53,501 bases of DNA from Prolixibacteraceae bacterium (lineage in GTDB: Bacteria; Bacteroidota; Bacteroidia; Bacteroidales; Prolixibacteraceae), in contig DPRM01000033.1 in NCBI GenBank assembly GCA_003537645.1, positions 1 to 53,501 of the forward strand, given 5' to 3'. The notes under the pieces are model-generated. The model had not been told where the DNA came from and made no database searches. It was given only the letters and a program-made list of their open reading frames with translations. The stretch's first letter is position 1, and every line of letters begins with the position of its first letter. Positions 1 to 6,810 of this stretch are shown in pieces. A program made the translations under genes and the position numbers.

Positions 1-25
1 CCCGGTAGGGTCACCACCACTTTCT
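1..25 (+). repeat. Left attachment repeat (attL core candidate)
   Basis: This 25-bp sequence is identical to 53477-53501. It can be read as the 3' end of a tRNA: T-stem strand CCCGG, acceptor strand TAGGGTC, discriminator A, then CCA. Integration into tRNA 3' ends is common for phages with tyrosine integrases. The rest of such a tRNA would lie left of the window, so the tRNA identity cannot be tested here. Confidence 0.7.
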
Positions 26-27
26 AC

Positions 28-65
28 AAAGCGTTGTATTTAAAACAGATACAACGCTTTTATTT
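28..65 (+). terminator. Intrinsic terminator next to left att
   Basis: A perfect 12-bp stem (28-39 with 49-60, arms AAAGCGTTGTAT and ATACAACGCTTT) with a 9-nt loop is followed by a T-rich tract. The A-run on the 5' side makes it potentially bidirectional. It could end the leftward operon that stops at 97 and, on the plus strand, a tRNA read in from the left. Confidence 0.75.
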
Positions 66-72
66 TTTATAG

Positions 73-84
73 CGTACACTTTTT
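73..84 (+). repeat. Integrase arm-type site (left arm)
   Basis: CGTACACTTTTT occurs here and twice more in the window, as an inverted pair at 53325-53336 and 53353-53364 just upstream of the integrase. Copies on both sides of the attachment repeat fit arm-type binding sites of a tyrosine integrase. The assignment is inference from position and identity. Confidence 0.6.
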
Positions 85-96
85 GCGGCCAGATTT

Positions 97-243
97 CTAT
101 TTTTTGTCCTTTCCAATGATTCTTTTGAGCCGCTCAATTTCATTATTTAAAAGGGCATTTTCATCCTCCACTGCGTTGAATTTGGCGTGTAATTCCTGAA
201 GCTGCTTTCTGAGGGATGCTATTATAATATCGCGGTTATCCAT
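97..243 (-). CDS. 48-aa coiled-coil protein (short ORF)
   Basis: A 48-codon ATG...TAG frame on the minus strand starts one base after the stop of the upstream gene (TAA at 245-247, ATG at 241-243), so it looks translationally coupled. The protein is highly charged and helical with heptad-spaced leucine/isoleucine residues (LRKQLQELHAKF and LLNNEIERLKRII), i.e. a likely leucine-zipper dimer. It has no HTH or catalytic motif. It is the last gene of a three-gene leftward operon and is followed by the arm site and a terminator. The function is unknown; a partner or regulator role for the upstream 127-aa protein is a guess. Confidence 0.65.
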   Translation of the reverse strand: MDNRDIIIASLRKQLQELHAKFNAVEDENALLNNEIERLKRIIGKDKK

Positions 244-244
244 T

Positions 245-628
245 TTAGTTAAGAATTTTTAAATCATTCATTCTCGAATAGAAAGTATAATCATAAATCC
301 TGCGTATTTCTTTAATCCTGTCAAGCACCCTGTTGATATGTTTTTGCTTTTCAAACTGAAGTGAATAAAATATTCTGGTTTTGTCGTGGTGCCCCTGGTA
401 GCGTTGTCCGTCAAATTCAACAGAAGATCCTTTCCAGTCAACGGTTCGCCAAAACAACAGGTTAAAAAACTCCCATTTTTCCAACAGCTCCTCCTCTTTA
501 TTAATACTCACAACATTTGGGTTGCCTGGTTTAAAATCGTCAAATTCACGTGCCAGGTTAAGCACTCTGTTAAAGCTTTTTGACCGGCTTATTGGAAATA
601 TCAATTTGATTGAAAATGATTTATTCAC
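245..628 (-). CDS. Hypothetical protein, 127 aa
   Basis: The frame starts with GTG at 626-628, overlapping by one base the TAG stop of the upstream zinc-ribbon gene, which supports both the start and operon membership. The protein is basic and aromatic-rich with a C-terminal helical region containing INRVLDRIKEIRRIYDY. No known domain, signal peptide or membrane segment is recognised. Lying at the phage edge beside the attachment site in the lysogeny-oriented strand, it may be an accessory (moron-type) gene expressed from the prophage; that is inference from position only. Confidence 0.7.
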   Translation of the reverse strand: MNKSFSIKLIFPISRSKSFNRVLNLAREFDDFKPGNPNVVSINKEEELLEKWEFFNLLFWRTVDWKGSSVEFDGQRYQGHHDKTRIFYSLQFEKQKHINRVLDRIKEIRRIYDYTFYSRMNDLKILN

Positions 629-948
629 TATGTAAATATTGAAATAACCTTAATCAAAAGAAATATGCCAATTCCGGCAAAGATTAATATAGCAATTACC
701 CATGCATAAAATTCGCCTGAAGATTTTGGAGGTTGATTATACACAGGTTTTTCGCCCGGGTTAAACTGGTACCCACAATTCAGGCATGTAATTTTTACCT
801 TATTGCTTCCGAGTGTTCCCGCCGCAATCCCCAGAGGACCCGCAAGAACTGCTCCTGCAACTGCTTTGCCACCTGAAAAACCTTTTTTATTTGCTGAAAT
901 TTGTGTTGATCTGCACTTCGGACATTTAATAGGCTCATCCATATTCAA
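628..948 (-). CDS. Zinc-ribbon, glycine-rich, C-terminal membrane protein
   Basis: This 106-aa protein has two CxxC knuckles (CPKC near residue 9, CLNC near residue 55) that would form one zinc ribbon. Between them lies a glycine/alanine-rich stretch of about 25 residues (GGKAVAGAVLAGPLGIAAG). After a short linker there is one C-terminal transmembrane helix (about residues 82-102). A second Met two codons in (942) could be the true start. It heads the leftward accessory operon 948-97. A membrane-anchored zinc ribbon expressed from a prophage edge could be a superinfection-exclusion or envelope factor, but nothing in the sequence proves that. Confidence 0.75.
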   Translation of the reverse strand: MNMDEPIKCPKCRSTQISANKKGFSGGKAVAGAVLAGPLGIAAGTLGSNKVKITCLNCGYQFNPGEKPVYNQPPKSSGEFYAWVIAILIFAGIGIFLLIKVISIFT

Positions 949-1091
949 TATTGTTAAAGCTTCCTGTTTAATTTAGAACAATTATAAAATACAACTATCT
1001 GGGTACTTATTTTAGCATAATGACATTTTTTCAATGTTTTTTTTTATTTTTTTATATCGGGAATGAAAAATACTTGGTGAAATTATCATCA

Positions 1092-1107
1092 CACCGTGTT
1101 AACGGTG
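1092..1107. repeat. Short inverted repeat downstream of repressor gene
   Basis: CACCGT (1092-1097) and ACGGTG (1102-1107) form a 6-bp perfect dyad around GTTA in the 183-bp gap between the repressor-like gene and the zinc-ribbon gene. There is no T-run on either side, so it is a weak terminator at best and could be a protein-binding site. The rest of the gap is A/T-rich with no recognisable gene. Confidence 0.35.
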
Positions 1108-1131
1108 CACCCCCTTATACCCTTAACACTC

Positions 1132-1554
1132 TTAAATGGCTTCTTTCTTTTTGCTTCCAACACTGCCTGTAACATAAGATATCAATTCGCGGTTCGATTC
1201 CGCAAGCTGATCAATCGTGCGCTGCTTATCCTGCAATTCACGTTTCATTATTTCTAATGCTTCCTCAAGGATTCCTATCCTTTCTTTTTCGTCCATGATT
1301 TGTTGATTTATTGGTTCGTTTTCGTTTTTTGTTTCTGGTTTTAGCATTTTACCCTCACCTGTTAGCAGCCAGGTACGATTAATATCAGTATAGAAATTCA
1401 ATATCTTTTCTATAGTTTTTTTCGACAAATCGCTATCCGGTTTTCTCGATTTACCCAAAAGACCTATTGACATGCCTAAATCCAAGGTAACTTTATTATC
1501 GCTAAAGTCCTTGTATTTCAAGTATTTATCAAACCTGTCAATATTTCTTTCCAT
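1132..1554 (-). CDS. Phage repressor-like HTH protein (CI-type candidate)
   Basis: ATG at 1552-1554 gives 140 residues; an upstream in-frame Met at 1638 would run through the promoter region and is less likely. The N-terminal half resembles the helix-turn-helix domain of Bacteroidota phage repressors, including the turn and helix around LGMSIGLLGKSRKPDSD and the family-typical WLLTGEGKML at the end of that domain. The C-terminal part is a charged coiled coil (about residues 80-130), probably for oligomerisation. No LexA/S24 self-cleavage motif is visible. It diverges from the Cro-like gene at 1650 across a region with two repeated candidate operators, the normal arrangement of a lysogeny switch. 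Confidence 0.78.
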   Translation of the reverse strand: MERNIDRFDKYLKYKDFSDNKVTLDLGMSIGLLGKSRKPDSDLSKKTIEKILNFYTDINRTWLLTGEGKMLKPETKNENEPINQQIMDEKERIGILEEALEIMKRELQDKQRTIDQLAESNRELISYVTGSVGSKKKEAI

Positions 1555-1569
1555 TTTTATTGAAAATTT

Positions 1570-1611
1570 TTCTATATTTTCTATAATCGTATTGAATAAT
1601 ATTCTATATTT
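1570..1611. promoter_or_regulatory. Candidate repressor operators, repeated TTCTATATTT
   Basis: TTCTATATTT occurs at 1570-1579 and again at 1602-1611, 32 bp apart (about three helical turns), between the divergent repressor and Cro-like genes. The second copy overlaps the -7 element of the rightward promoter. This is the place and spacing expected for cooperative repressor binding; binding itself is inference. Confidence 0.45.
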
Positions 1612-1612
1612 G
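1605..1612 (+). promoter_or_regulatory. Rightward promoter -7 element (TATATTTG)
   Basis: TATATTTG matches the Bacteroidota -7 consensus TAnnTTTG and lies 37 bp before the Cro-like start at 1650. No good -33 TTTG is seen at the proper distance, which could mean a weak or activator-dependent promoter. It would drive the rightward early operon, as no other clear rightward promoter was found before 2354. Confidence 0.5.
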
Positions 1613-1635
1613 TACAGTATTATAAAATTCTTATT

Positions 1636-1666
1636 CAAAACTATATAAAATGGAAGTAAAAAACAA
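1636..1666 (-). promoter_or_regulatory. Leftward promoter for the repressor gene
   Basis: On the minus strand TAGTTTTG (1643-1636) matches TAnnTTTG and TTG (1666-1664) lies 20 nt upstream, the Bacteroidota sigma-70 spacing. The start would fall near 1629, giving a leader of about 75 nt before ATG 1554. The -33 element lies inside the first codons of the divergent Cro-like gene. Confidence 0.5.
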
Positions 1667-1898
1667 TACTACAAAAGGGGGATTTTCCAAAGCCTGGGAT
1701 TTGGTTCCGGGGGGAAAACAGTTTGACGTTCGTGTTGAAATCATGGAAAAATGTGATTGGAGCTCTCGCCAAACATTCTACAACAAGCTTAGTGGCAGAT
1801 ATCCTGTCACTAATCCTGAGTTAATGGTTCTTAAAAATATTTTGGAACCTTATAATATCGATCCCGAAACCGGCGAATACATTAAACAACTGGTGTAA
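1650..1898 (+). CDS. Cro-like small HTH regulator
   Basis: An 82-aa protein whose central part (about residues 28-60, EIMEKCDWSSRQTFYNKLSG) looks like a helix-turn-helix in which the recognition helix follows W-S-S-R-Q-T. Similar small proteins with an N-terminal ...FSKAWDLVPGGKQ... segment occur in Bacteroidota mobile elements. It is the first gene of the rightward unit and faces the repressor gene, the position of Cro. The role is inferred from size and position; no dimerisation domain is evident. Confidence 0.65.
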   Translation: MEVKNNTTKGGFSKAWDLVPGGKQFDVRVEIMEKCDWSSRQTFYNKLSGRYPVTNPELMVLKNILEPYNIDPETGEYIKQLV

Positions 1899-1915
1899 CC
1901 TAATCAATTAACGCC

Positions 1916-2218
1916 ATGGAACCTTTATCTCAACGTGAAATACAAATCGCAGACCTTATCCACAAAGGATACATTGAAAAGGAAATTGCAAGTGAACTGA
2001 ATATCAGCTTCAGTACGGTTCATACCCATTCGAAAAACATAAAAACCAAAATGGGTGCCCGCAACATTGCTGATATCACACGCATTTTTCTTACTCAAAT
2101 CAGGGCAAACGCAGTAAATATAACACTTGTCATACTGGCAATTATTGCGGCTTTTTTTTTACAGAAATACCCTGATCTGCTCGAAACAATTAAGTCATCA
2201 TTAATTCACTTTAAATAA
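1916..2218 (+). CDS. Membrane-anchored LuxR-type HTH protein
   Basis: Residues 1-60 form a LuxR/GerE-type DNA-binding domain: LSQREIQIADLIHKGYIEKEIA, then the recognition segment ISFSTVHTHSKNIKTKMG. It is followed by one hydrophobic helix (about residues 66-84, VNITLVILAIIAAFFL) and a short amphipathic tail. There is no receiver domain. A DNA-binding domain tethered to the membrane from its C-terminal side suggests a regulator that senses membrane state or is released by proteolysis; that is inference. It lies 17 bp after the Cro-like gene and is followed by a terminator-like region and the early operon. Confidence 0.75.
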   Translation: MEPLSQREIQIADLIHKGYIEKEIASELNISFSTVHTHSKNIKTKMGARNIADITRIFLTQIRANAVNITLVILAIIAAFFLQKYPDLLETIKSSLIHFK

Positions 2219-2244
2219 CTATAAAATTAAGCACAGCCCTGCAT

Positions 2245-2288
2245 AGCGTTGCAACGGTGTTAAAAACAGATCCAACTCGCTTTTATCT
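2245..2288 (+). terminator. Imperfect terminator-like hairpin upstream of the early operon
   Basis: AGCGTTG near 2245 and CAACTCGCT at 2273-2281 can pair with a 2-nt bulge and are followed by TTTTA. The sequence closely resembles the strong terminator at 28-65 (shared AAAACAGAT loop), and its 3' part, CCAACTCGCTTTTATCT (2272-2288), recurs exactly at 51998-52014. It may attenuate reading from the lysogeny region into the early genes. Confidence 0.4.
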
Positions 2289-2353
2289 ATTCTGTAACAG
2301 TGCAAAATTTTACGAAACAGTTTGAAAATATTAATCTTTTAACTACGAAAACA

Positions 2354-2647
2354 ATGGCTTTAAAATTAACGCCTGAATTTCTGAACCGCCCGATTTACAC
2401 CCTCACAGTCAGGGAGTACATGGAGCTTAATAAGCTTTCTGAAAAGGAAGAAGACACACGGGAAAAGGAAAATGACGGTTACGAAATAAAAGGAATACAT
2501 GCCCTTGCTGAATTTCTTAAAGTAAGCCCCACCACAGCACAGAAATTAAAAAACAGCGGAAAAATACCTTTCTCTCAATTCGGGAAAATTGTCCGGTTTG
2601 ACAGTAAAAAGGTTTTGGATGCTCTTGAAAAAATAGAATCACTTTAA
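2354..2647 (+). CDS. DUF3853-like excisionase-type HTH protein
   Basis: ATG at 2354 (preceded by AAAACA, the leader style of this operon) gives 97 aa; a GTG at 2300 is possible but would add a non-conserved stretch. The C-terminal half (YEIKGIHALAEFLKVS, PTTAQKLKNSGKIP, then QFGKIVRFDSKKVLDAL) is a winged-helix MerR/excisionase-like domain as in DUF3853 proteins of Bacteroidota phages and conjugative elements. The N-terminus contains the family-like LNRPIYTLTVREYMEL. It is the first gene of the rightward early operon and could act as excisionase or early regulator. Confidence 0.75.
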   Translation: MALKLTPEFLNRPIYTLTVREYMELNKLSEKEEDTREKENDGYEIKGIHALAEFLKVSPTTAQKLKNSGKIPFSQFGKIVRFDSKKVLDALEKIESL

Positions 2648-2904
2648 AATCAAAAATCATGAAAGGCACACGCAAACTTATTTTATTTCAAATGCTCGCG
2701 GCAGTATTTGCTTCTCAGGGAAAAGACAAATACCAGTCAGAAAGAAAAGCGTTTCATCAAAGCTTTATGGATGGTGGAAATCCGATTTACAATACCGGGA
2801 AACATCCAATAATGAGCTATGCAAAGCAGAACAGGCTTGCAAAACAGCGCAGAAAATCAAATCGTTACAGTGAATGCTGTAAATAGAATCACTTTAAAAT
2901 CAAA
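2631..2904 (+). repeat. 24-bp direct repeats flanking a 75-aa gene
   Basis: AAATAGAATCACTTTAAAAT plus CAAA is present at 2631-2654 and again at 2881-2904, identical over 24 bp. The first copy contains the 3' end of the DUF3853 gene, the second the stop of the 75-aa gene. The repeats bracket the 75-aa gene as a 250-bp unit that could have been gained, or could be lost, by recombination between the repeats. Confidence 0.8.
2659..2886 (+). CDS. Small basic hypothetical protein, 75 aa
   Basis: The gene starts with ATG after the leader AAAATCAAAAATC. The protein is basic with a hydrophobic N-terminal stretch (LILFQMLAAVFASQG, about residues 7-21) and a lysine/arginine-rich C-terminal half ending in ECCK. 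The hydrophobic part is short for a membrane helix. No family is recognised. It sits between 24-bp direct repeats, which suggests it is an inserted, dispensable unit in the early operon. Confidence 0.6.
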   Translation: MKGTRKLILFQMLAAVFASQGKDKYQSERKAFHQSFMDGGNPIYNTGKHPIMSYAKQNRLAKQRRKSNRYSECCK

Positions 2905-2909
2905 TCACA

Positions 2910-4859
2910 ATGAAACAAGTAAAAATCAAATCAATGTCCCTTGCTAATTTCAAAGGGATAAAATCATTCAACATCGAATTAAACGGTGCTACAAAAATCT
3001 ACGGTGACAACGCAACGGGTAAAACTACCCTTGTAGATGCTTTTACGTGGCTTCTTTTCGGCAAGGATTCAACCGACCGGAAAGACTTCAGTATTAAAAC
3101 ATTCGACAGTCAAAACAATGTTATACACAAGCTGGATCATGAGGTTTCAGCGGTGTTCGACATTAACGGCGAAGAAATGAACCTCCGCAGGGTGATGCGT
3201 GAAAAATGGGTAACAAAACGCGGGACTGAAACGCCCGAACTTTCAGGACATGAAACGCTGTTCTTTTGGAATGACGTCCCGATGCAAGCCGGGGAATATC
3301 AGGCAAAGGTTGACCAGGTTATCAGTGAGCAAACCTTTAAAATGATTACCTCCCCGCTTTATTTCAATTCACTGAAATGGCAGGACAGGCGGAATATTTT
3401 AACCTCGATTGCGGGTGATATTTCCGATGCTGAAATAGCCCAATCAAATAAAGAGTTCAAAGCTTTAATTGATTCTTTGGGTAACAAATCTTTGGAAGAG
3501 TTCAAAAAAGAACTGGCAGCAAAACGCAAAAAACTGAAGGATGAATTACTTCTTATTCCTGCACGGATTGATGAAGTTACCCGGAATACACCGCAATCAA
3601 AAAACTGGAAACAGATTCAGGATGAGATTGATATTATCAATCACCAAATCGGTACAATTGACGCCCAACTTGCCGATTCATCAAAACAATCTGGATCATT
3701 CTATGCTGAAAAACAGGCAAGGCTAAAACGTATCAACGACCTCAAAACAATTGTTTCTGAATTTGAGTTCAAAGGGAGGCAACTTTTCAGCAACCAAATG
3801 CACGAAAAGCAAACGGTAATTGAAGCGGCACAAGGCAGGATCGAAAAACTGAAAAGGCACAGGGATGAATCTGCAAGCGAAATAGAAACGCTGAAAGCAA
3901 GTATTTCAATTTTCAAAAGTGAGCAAAGCAAATTGCGTGACCAGTGGATGAAAGTTAATGCTGAACAGTTCTCGGGCTTCGATTCTGAATCTGACAATTT
4001 TGTTTGCCCTACCTGTAAACAAATGCTTCCTGATGAAGAAATTGAAAGTAAAAAGGCTCAATTGGTTGCAAATTTCAACGCAAACAAAGATAAACGCCTG
4101 AAAGCAATTTCAGAGGAAGGGAAAGCAATTAACCCGCGTATTGCAAAGCTGGAGGAGCAGATTAAAGCTATCCAGGAAGCTGATTTTGACGGGTTGATTA
4201 AAAAAGAGGAAGCAATTATTCAGCAATGGAATGACAAAAAACTCGAAAGCGTTCAGTCCATCCTTTCCGGGAATAAAGAGTATGAAGCTGCTGTTACTGA
4301 ATTGAATAAACTGGAATCAGAGCCCGAAGAAGGTTTTACGCAAGCTGACAATTCAGAATTGAAATCAAAGAAAGCTGATTTGCTTACAAAGGTTGATTTG
4401 TTGAAAAAGGACTTGACCTTAAAATCGCAAATTGAGCAGGCAGATGCACGGAAAACCGAATTGCTTAATCAGGAAAAAAAATATGCAACACAACTGGCAG
4501 CACTTGAAAAAACTGAATTTACAATTCAGGAATTTACCCGTGCAAAGGTTGATGTGCTTGAATCCAAAATTAACGGCATGTTCCAGGGTGTGAAATTCCG
4601 TTTATTTGATACACAGCTCAACGGTGGCCTTATCGAATGTTGCGACACATTAATTGACGGTGTTCCATGGAATGATGCCAATAACGCAGCCAAAATCAAT
4701 GCAGGGATAGCAATCATTAATGTACTGACTTCTCACTACGGGCAAACCGCCCCGATATGGATCGATAACAGCGAATCCATTACAAACATTCATTCAACCG
4801 AATCACAGCGGATTGAATTGTATGTTTCTGAATCTGACAAAGTTTTAAGGGTAGCATAA
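2910..4859 (+). CDS. SbcC/Rad50-like SMC-family ATPase
   Basis: A 649-aa ABC-type ATPase of DNA recombination. The N-terminus has the family opening (SLANFKGIKSFNIEL) and a Walker A G32-DNATGKT. A long coiled coil (about residues 185-545) is interrupted near its middle by C366-P-T-C369, the zinc-hook motif that joins two molecules. Near the C-terminus (about 613-623) TAPIWIDNSESI replaces the usual Walker B/signature end, with D619 and E622 in the catalytic positions. At 649 residues it is compact compared with cellular SbcC. It is directly followed by RecT, so it probably processes ends or prepares single strands for annealing. No SbcD-type nuclease is adjacent; the MBL-fold protein at 6070 may fill that role. 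Confidence 0.85.
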   Translation: MKQVKIKSMSLANFKGIKSFNIELNGATKIYGDNATGKTTLVDAFTWLLFGKDSTDRKDFSIKTFDSQNNVIHKLDHEVSAVFDINGEEMNLRRVMREKWVTKRGTETPELSGHETLFFWNDVPMQAGEYQAKVDQVISEQTFKMITSPLYFNSLKWQDRRNILTSIAGDISDAEIAQSNKEFKALIDSLGNKSLEEFKKELAAKRKKLKDELLLIPARIDEVTRNTPQSKNWKQIQDEIDIINHQIGTIDAQLADSSKQSGSFYAEKQARLKRINDLKTIVSEFEFKGRQLFSNQMHEKQTVIEAAQGRIEKLKRHRDESASEIETLKASISIFKSEQSKLRDQWMKVNAEQFSGFDSESDNFVCPTCKQMLPDEEIESKKAQLVANFNANKDKRLKAISEEGKAINPRIAKLEEQIKAIQEADFDGLIKKEEAIIQQWNDKKLESVQSILSGNKEYEAAVTELNKLESEPEEGFTQADNSELKSKKADLLTKVDLLKKDLTLKSQIEQADARKTELLNQEKKYATQLAALEKTEFTIQEFTRAKVDVLESKINGMFQGVKFRLFDTQLNGGLIECCDTLIDGVPWNDANNAAKINAGIAIINVLTSHYGQTAPIWIDNSESITNIHSTESQRIELYVSESDKVLRVA

Positions 4860-4883
4860 ATCACAATTTAAAATCAAATCACA

Positions 4884-5735
4884 ATGACACCAACAGCTCC
4901 GGCTCAACAAAACAAAGCAGTATCAAAAATGGATACTTTGAAAAACATTCTTTCGGCTCCTTCGGTTTCCGAACAGTTTAAAAACGCTTTAAAAGAAAAT
5001 TCAGGCGCTTTTGTTGCCTCAATTATCGACTTATACAACGGCGACAATTATTTACAGCAGTGCAACCCGAAAGAGGTTGTTATGGAAGCCCTGAAGGCCG
5101 CAACGCTTAAACTCCCGATTAACAAAAGTCTGGGATTTGCTTATATCATTCCTTACAACAATTCAGTAAAAGACCAAAACGGAAACTGGCAGAAAGTAAC
5201 ACAGCCTCAATTCCAATTGGGTTATAAGGGTTATGTTCAACTGGCAATGCGAACAGGTCATTACAGGTTTATCAATACCGATGTCGTTTACGAAGGTGAA
5301 TTAAAACAGGTAAACAAACTCACCGGTGAAATTGACTTTTCAGGTCAAAAAACTTCTGATAAAATAGTTGGGTACTTCGCTTATATCGAACTATTGAACG
5401 GATTTTCAAAAACCATTTATTCCGACGTTGAGAAAATAACGGCACACGCCAAAAAGTTCAGCCCATCATTTGGAAAGTCCGGCAGCAACTGGACCAAAGA
5501 TTTTGACGGGATGGCAATGAAAACGGTACTTAAAAACCTGCTTTCAAAATATGGCTATTTATCGGTCGAAATGATGGATGCATTTGATTCTGACGAAGAA
5601 AAAGGATTTGACGGTATGGGAGATTCTGGAAAAGCAAACAGCAAAGAACTGGCTATTGATGATGCTCAGGTGGTTGACGAAAAGGAAACTACCAATGAAA
5701 CTGCTACTGATAATCAACCAAAACCTGATTTCTAA
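4884..5735 (+). CDS. recT: RecT-family single-strand annealing protein
   Basis: A 283-aa protein with the RecT core: the conserved region NPKEVVMEALKAATLKLP (about residues 61-78), LGFAYIIPYNN, QFQLGYKGYVQLAMRTG and the later FDGMAMKTVLKNLLSKYG. The acidic C-terminal tail (after about residue 235) is typical. RecT anneals complementary single strands during phage recombination and replication. Its start follows the leader TTTAAAATCAAATCACA also seen before the SbcC-like gene. The stop overlaps the next ATG (TAATG), so the following two genes are probably co-translated with it. Confidence 0.92.
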   Translation: MTPTAPAQQNKAVSKMDTLKNILSAPSVSEQFKNALKENSGAFVASIIDLYNGDNYLQQCNPKEVVMEALKAATLKLPINKSLGFAYIIPYNNSVKDQNGNWQKVTQPQFQLGYKGYVQLAMRTGHYRFINTDVVYEGELKQVNKLTGEIDFSGQKTSDKIVGYFAYIELLNGFSKTIYSDVEKITAHAKKFSPSFGKSGSNWTKDFDGMAMKTVLKNLLSKYGYLSVEMMDAFDSDEEKGFDGMGDSGKANSKELAIDDAQVVDEKETTNETATDNQPKPDF

Positions 5736-6070
5736 TGGAAAATCAAAATTGGAAACCCGGAAAGAATGGCTCAAGCGTAGTTTCTGACGTTAAGCCAAAT
5801 AGACCAACTTATTCAGAACATGATTTTGAATCAGAAAAAGAGTATTACGGCGGCTATATAATCGCTGAAAGTATTCCTGATAAACAAATGGATGATCTTA
5901 TTGCTGGAGCGCCTAAAATGCTACAGGATAGGATTAATGACAGAAAGGCTTTTGCTGAAATACTTGAGTTAATGCCTGAAACAGACGAATACGATCCCGG
6001 CGATATTCTTATGCAAATTGAAAGCATTGCAAGAGGTAGATTATTCCACGTAAACAAAGCAACCGAATAA
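5735..6070 (+). CDS. Hypothetical protein between RecT and MBL-fold genes, 111 aa
   Basis: Its ATG overlaps the RecT stop (TAATG) and its stop overlaps the next ATG in the same way, so it is locked into the recombination gene block. The protein is acidic with a disordered N-terminus (about residues 1-30) and a helical C-terminal part (LIAGAPKMLQDRINDRKAF ... EIL). No known domain is recognised. Position suggests an accessory factor of the RecT/MBL system; the function is unknown. Confidence 0.7.
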   Translation: MENQNWKPGKNGSSVVSDVKPNRPTYSEHDFESEKEYYGGYIIAESIPDKQMDDLIAGAPKMLQDRINDRKAFAEILELMPETDEYDPGDILMQIESIARGRLFHVNKATE

Positions 6071-6807
6071 TGAAACTAAAAGTACTCGGCTCTTCCAGTA
6101 AAGGAAACTCATATTTGCTTGTTTCATCAACCGGACAAACACTGGCTATTGAAGCCGGTGTCCGGTTGAATGAAGTAAAACAGGCTATCGGGTTTGATAC
6201 TTCAAATATTGTGGGGTGCCTGGTTTCGCACGAACACGGAGATCATGCAAAATATATCGATCAGTTTTGCGGTGCAGCAATTGACGTTTTTACTTCAGAA
6301 GGAACTGCAAATTGTTTCAAAGCACACCACAGGTTGCATTTGCTGCAGTCTGGCGTTCAAAAAACAATTGGCGAATTTAAGATTTTGCCTTTTGACGTTG
6401 TTCATGATGCATCTGAACCATTTGGATTTTTAATCAATCATCCCGAATCAGGAAATATCCTTTTCCTTACCGACACTTTCTATTCTGAATACACTTTCCC
6501 GAATTTGAGTAATATCATCCTGGAGGTGAATTACGACCTTGAAATTCTTGAACGGAATATCAGTACCGGCAGATTAAGCCCCTCAATCCGTGGCAGGGTA
6601 ATTACTAACCACATGAGCCTGCAAACTGCTAAAGAATTATTGTCAGCCAATGACTTGTCAAAGGTTAACAATATCATCCTTATTCATCTTTCCGACGGGA
6701 ACAGCCATGCTGAAAACTTTAAAAAAGACATTGAAGTTGCAACCGGCAAAACTGTAACCATTGCTGATGCAGGAACTGAAATTAATCTGAATAAAACACC
6801 TTTTTAA
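6070..6807 (+). CDS. Metallo-beta-lactamase-fold hydrolase, probable phage nuclease
   Basis: A 245-aa MBL-fold protein. The metal motif H54-E-H56-G-D58-H59 is intact, preceded by GSSSKGNSYLL, the usual first strand and loop. Further ligands are plausible at the aspartate in FLTDT (about 137) and the histidines of TNHMS and LIHLSD. The fold covers nucleases such as RNase J, SNM1 and YycJ-type DNases. Genes of this type commonly sit beside recT in phages without a RecE exonuclease. The likely role is a 5'-3' DNA exonuclease making substrate for RecT; this is inferred from context. Confidence 0.85.
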   Translation: MKLKVLGSSSKGNSYLLVSSTGQTLAIEAGVRLNEVKQAIGFDTSNIVGCLVSHEHGDHAKYIDQFCGAAIDVFTSEGTANCFKAHHRLHLLQSGVQKTIGEFKILPFDVVHDASEPFGFLINHPESGNILFLTDTFYSEYTFPNLSNIILEVNYDLEILERNISTGRLSPSIRGRVITNHMSLQTAKELLSANDLSKVNNIILIHLSDGNSHAENFKKDIEVATGKTVTIADAGTEINLNKTPF

Positions 6808-6810
6808 ACC

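Noticed and set aside
386..583. Plus-strand frame opposite the 127-aa gene
   Set aside because: Shadow of the minus-strand gene, which is tightly coupled to its neighbours; no start context or similarity.
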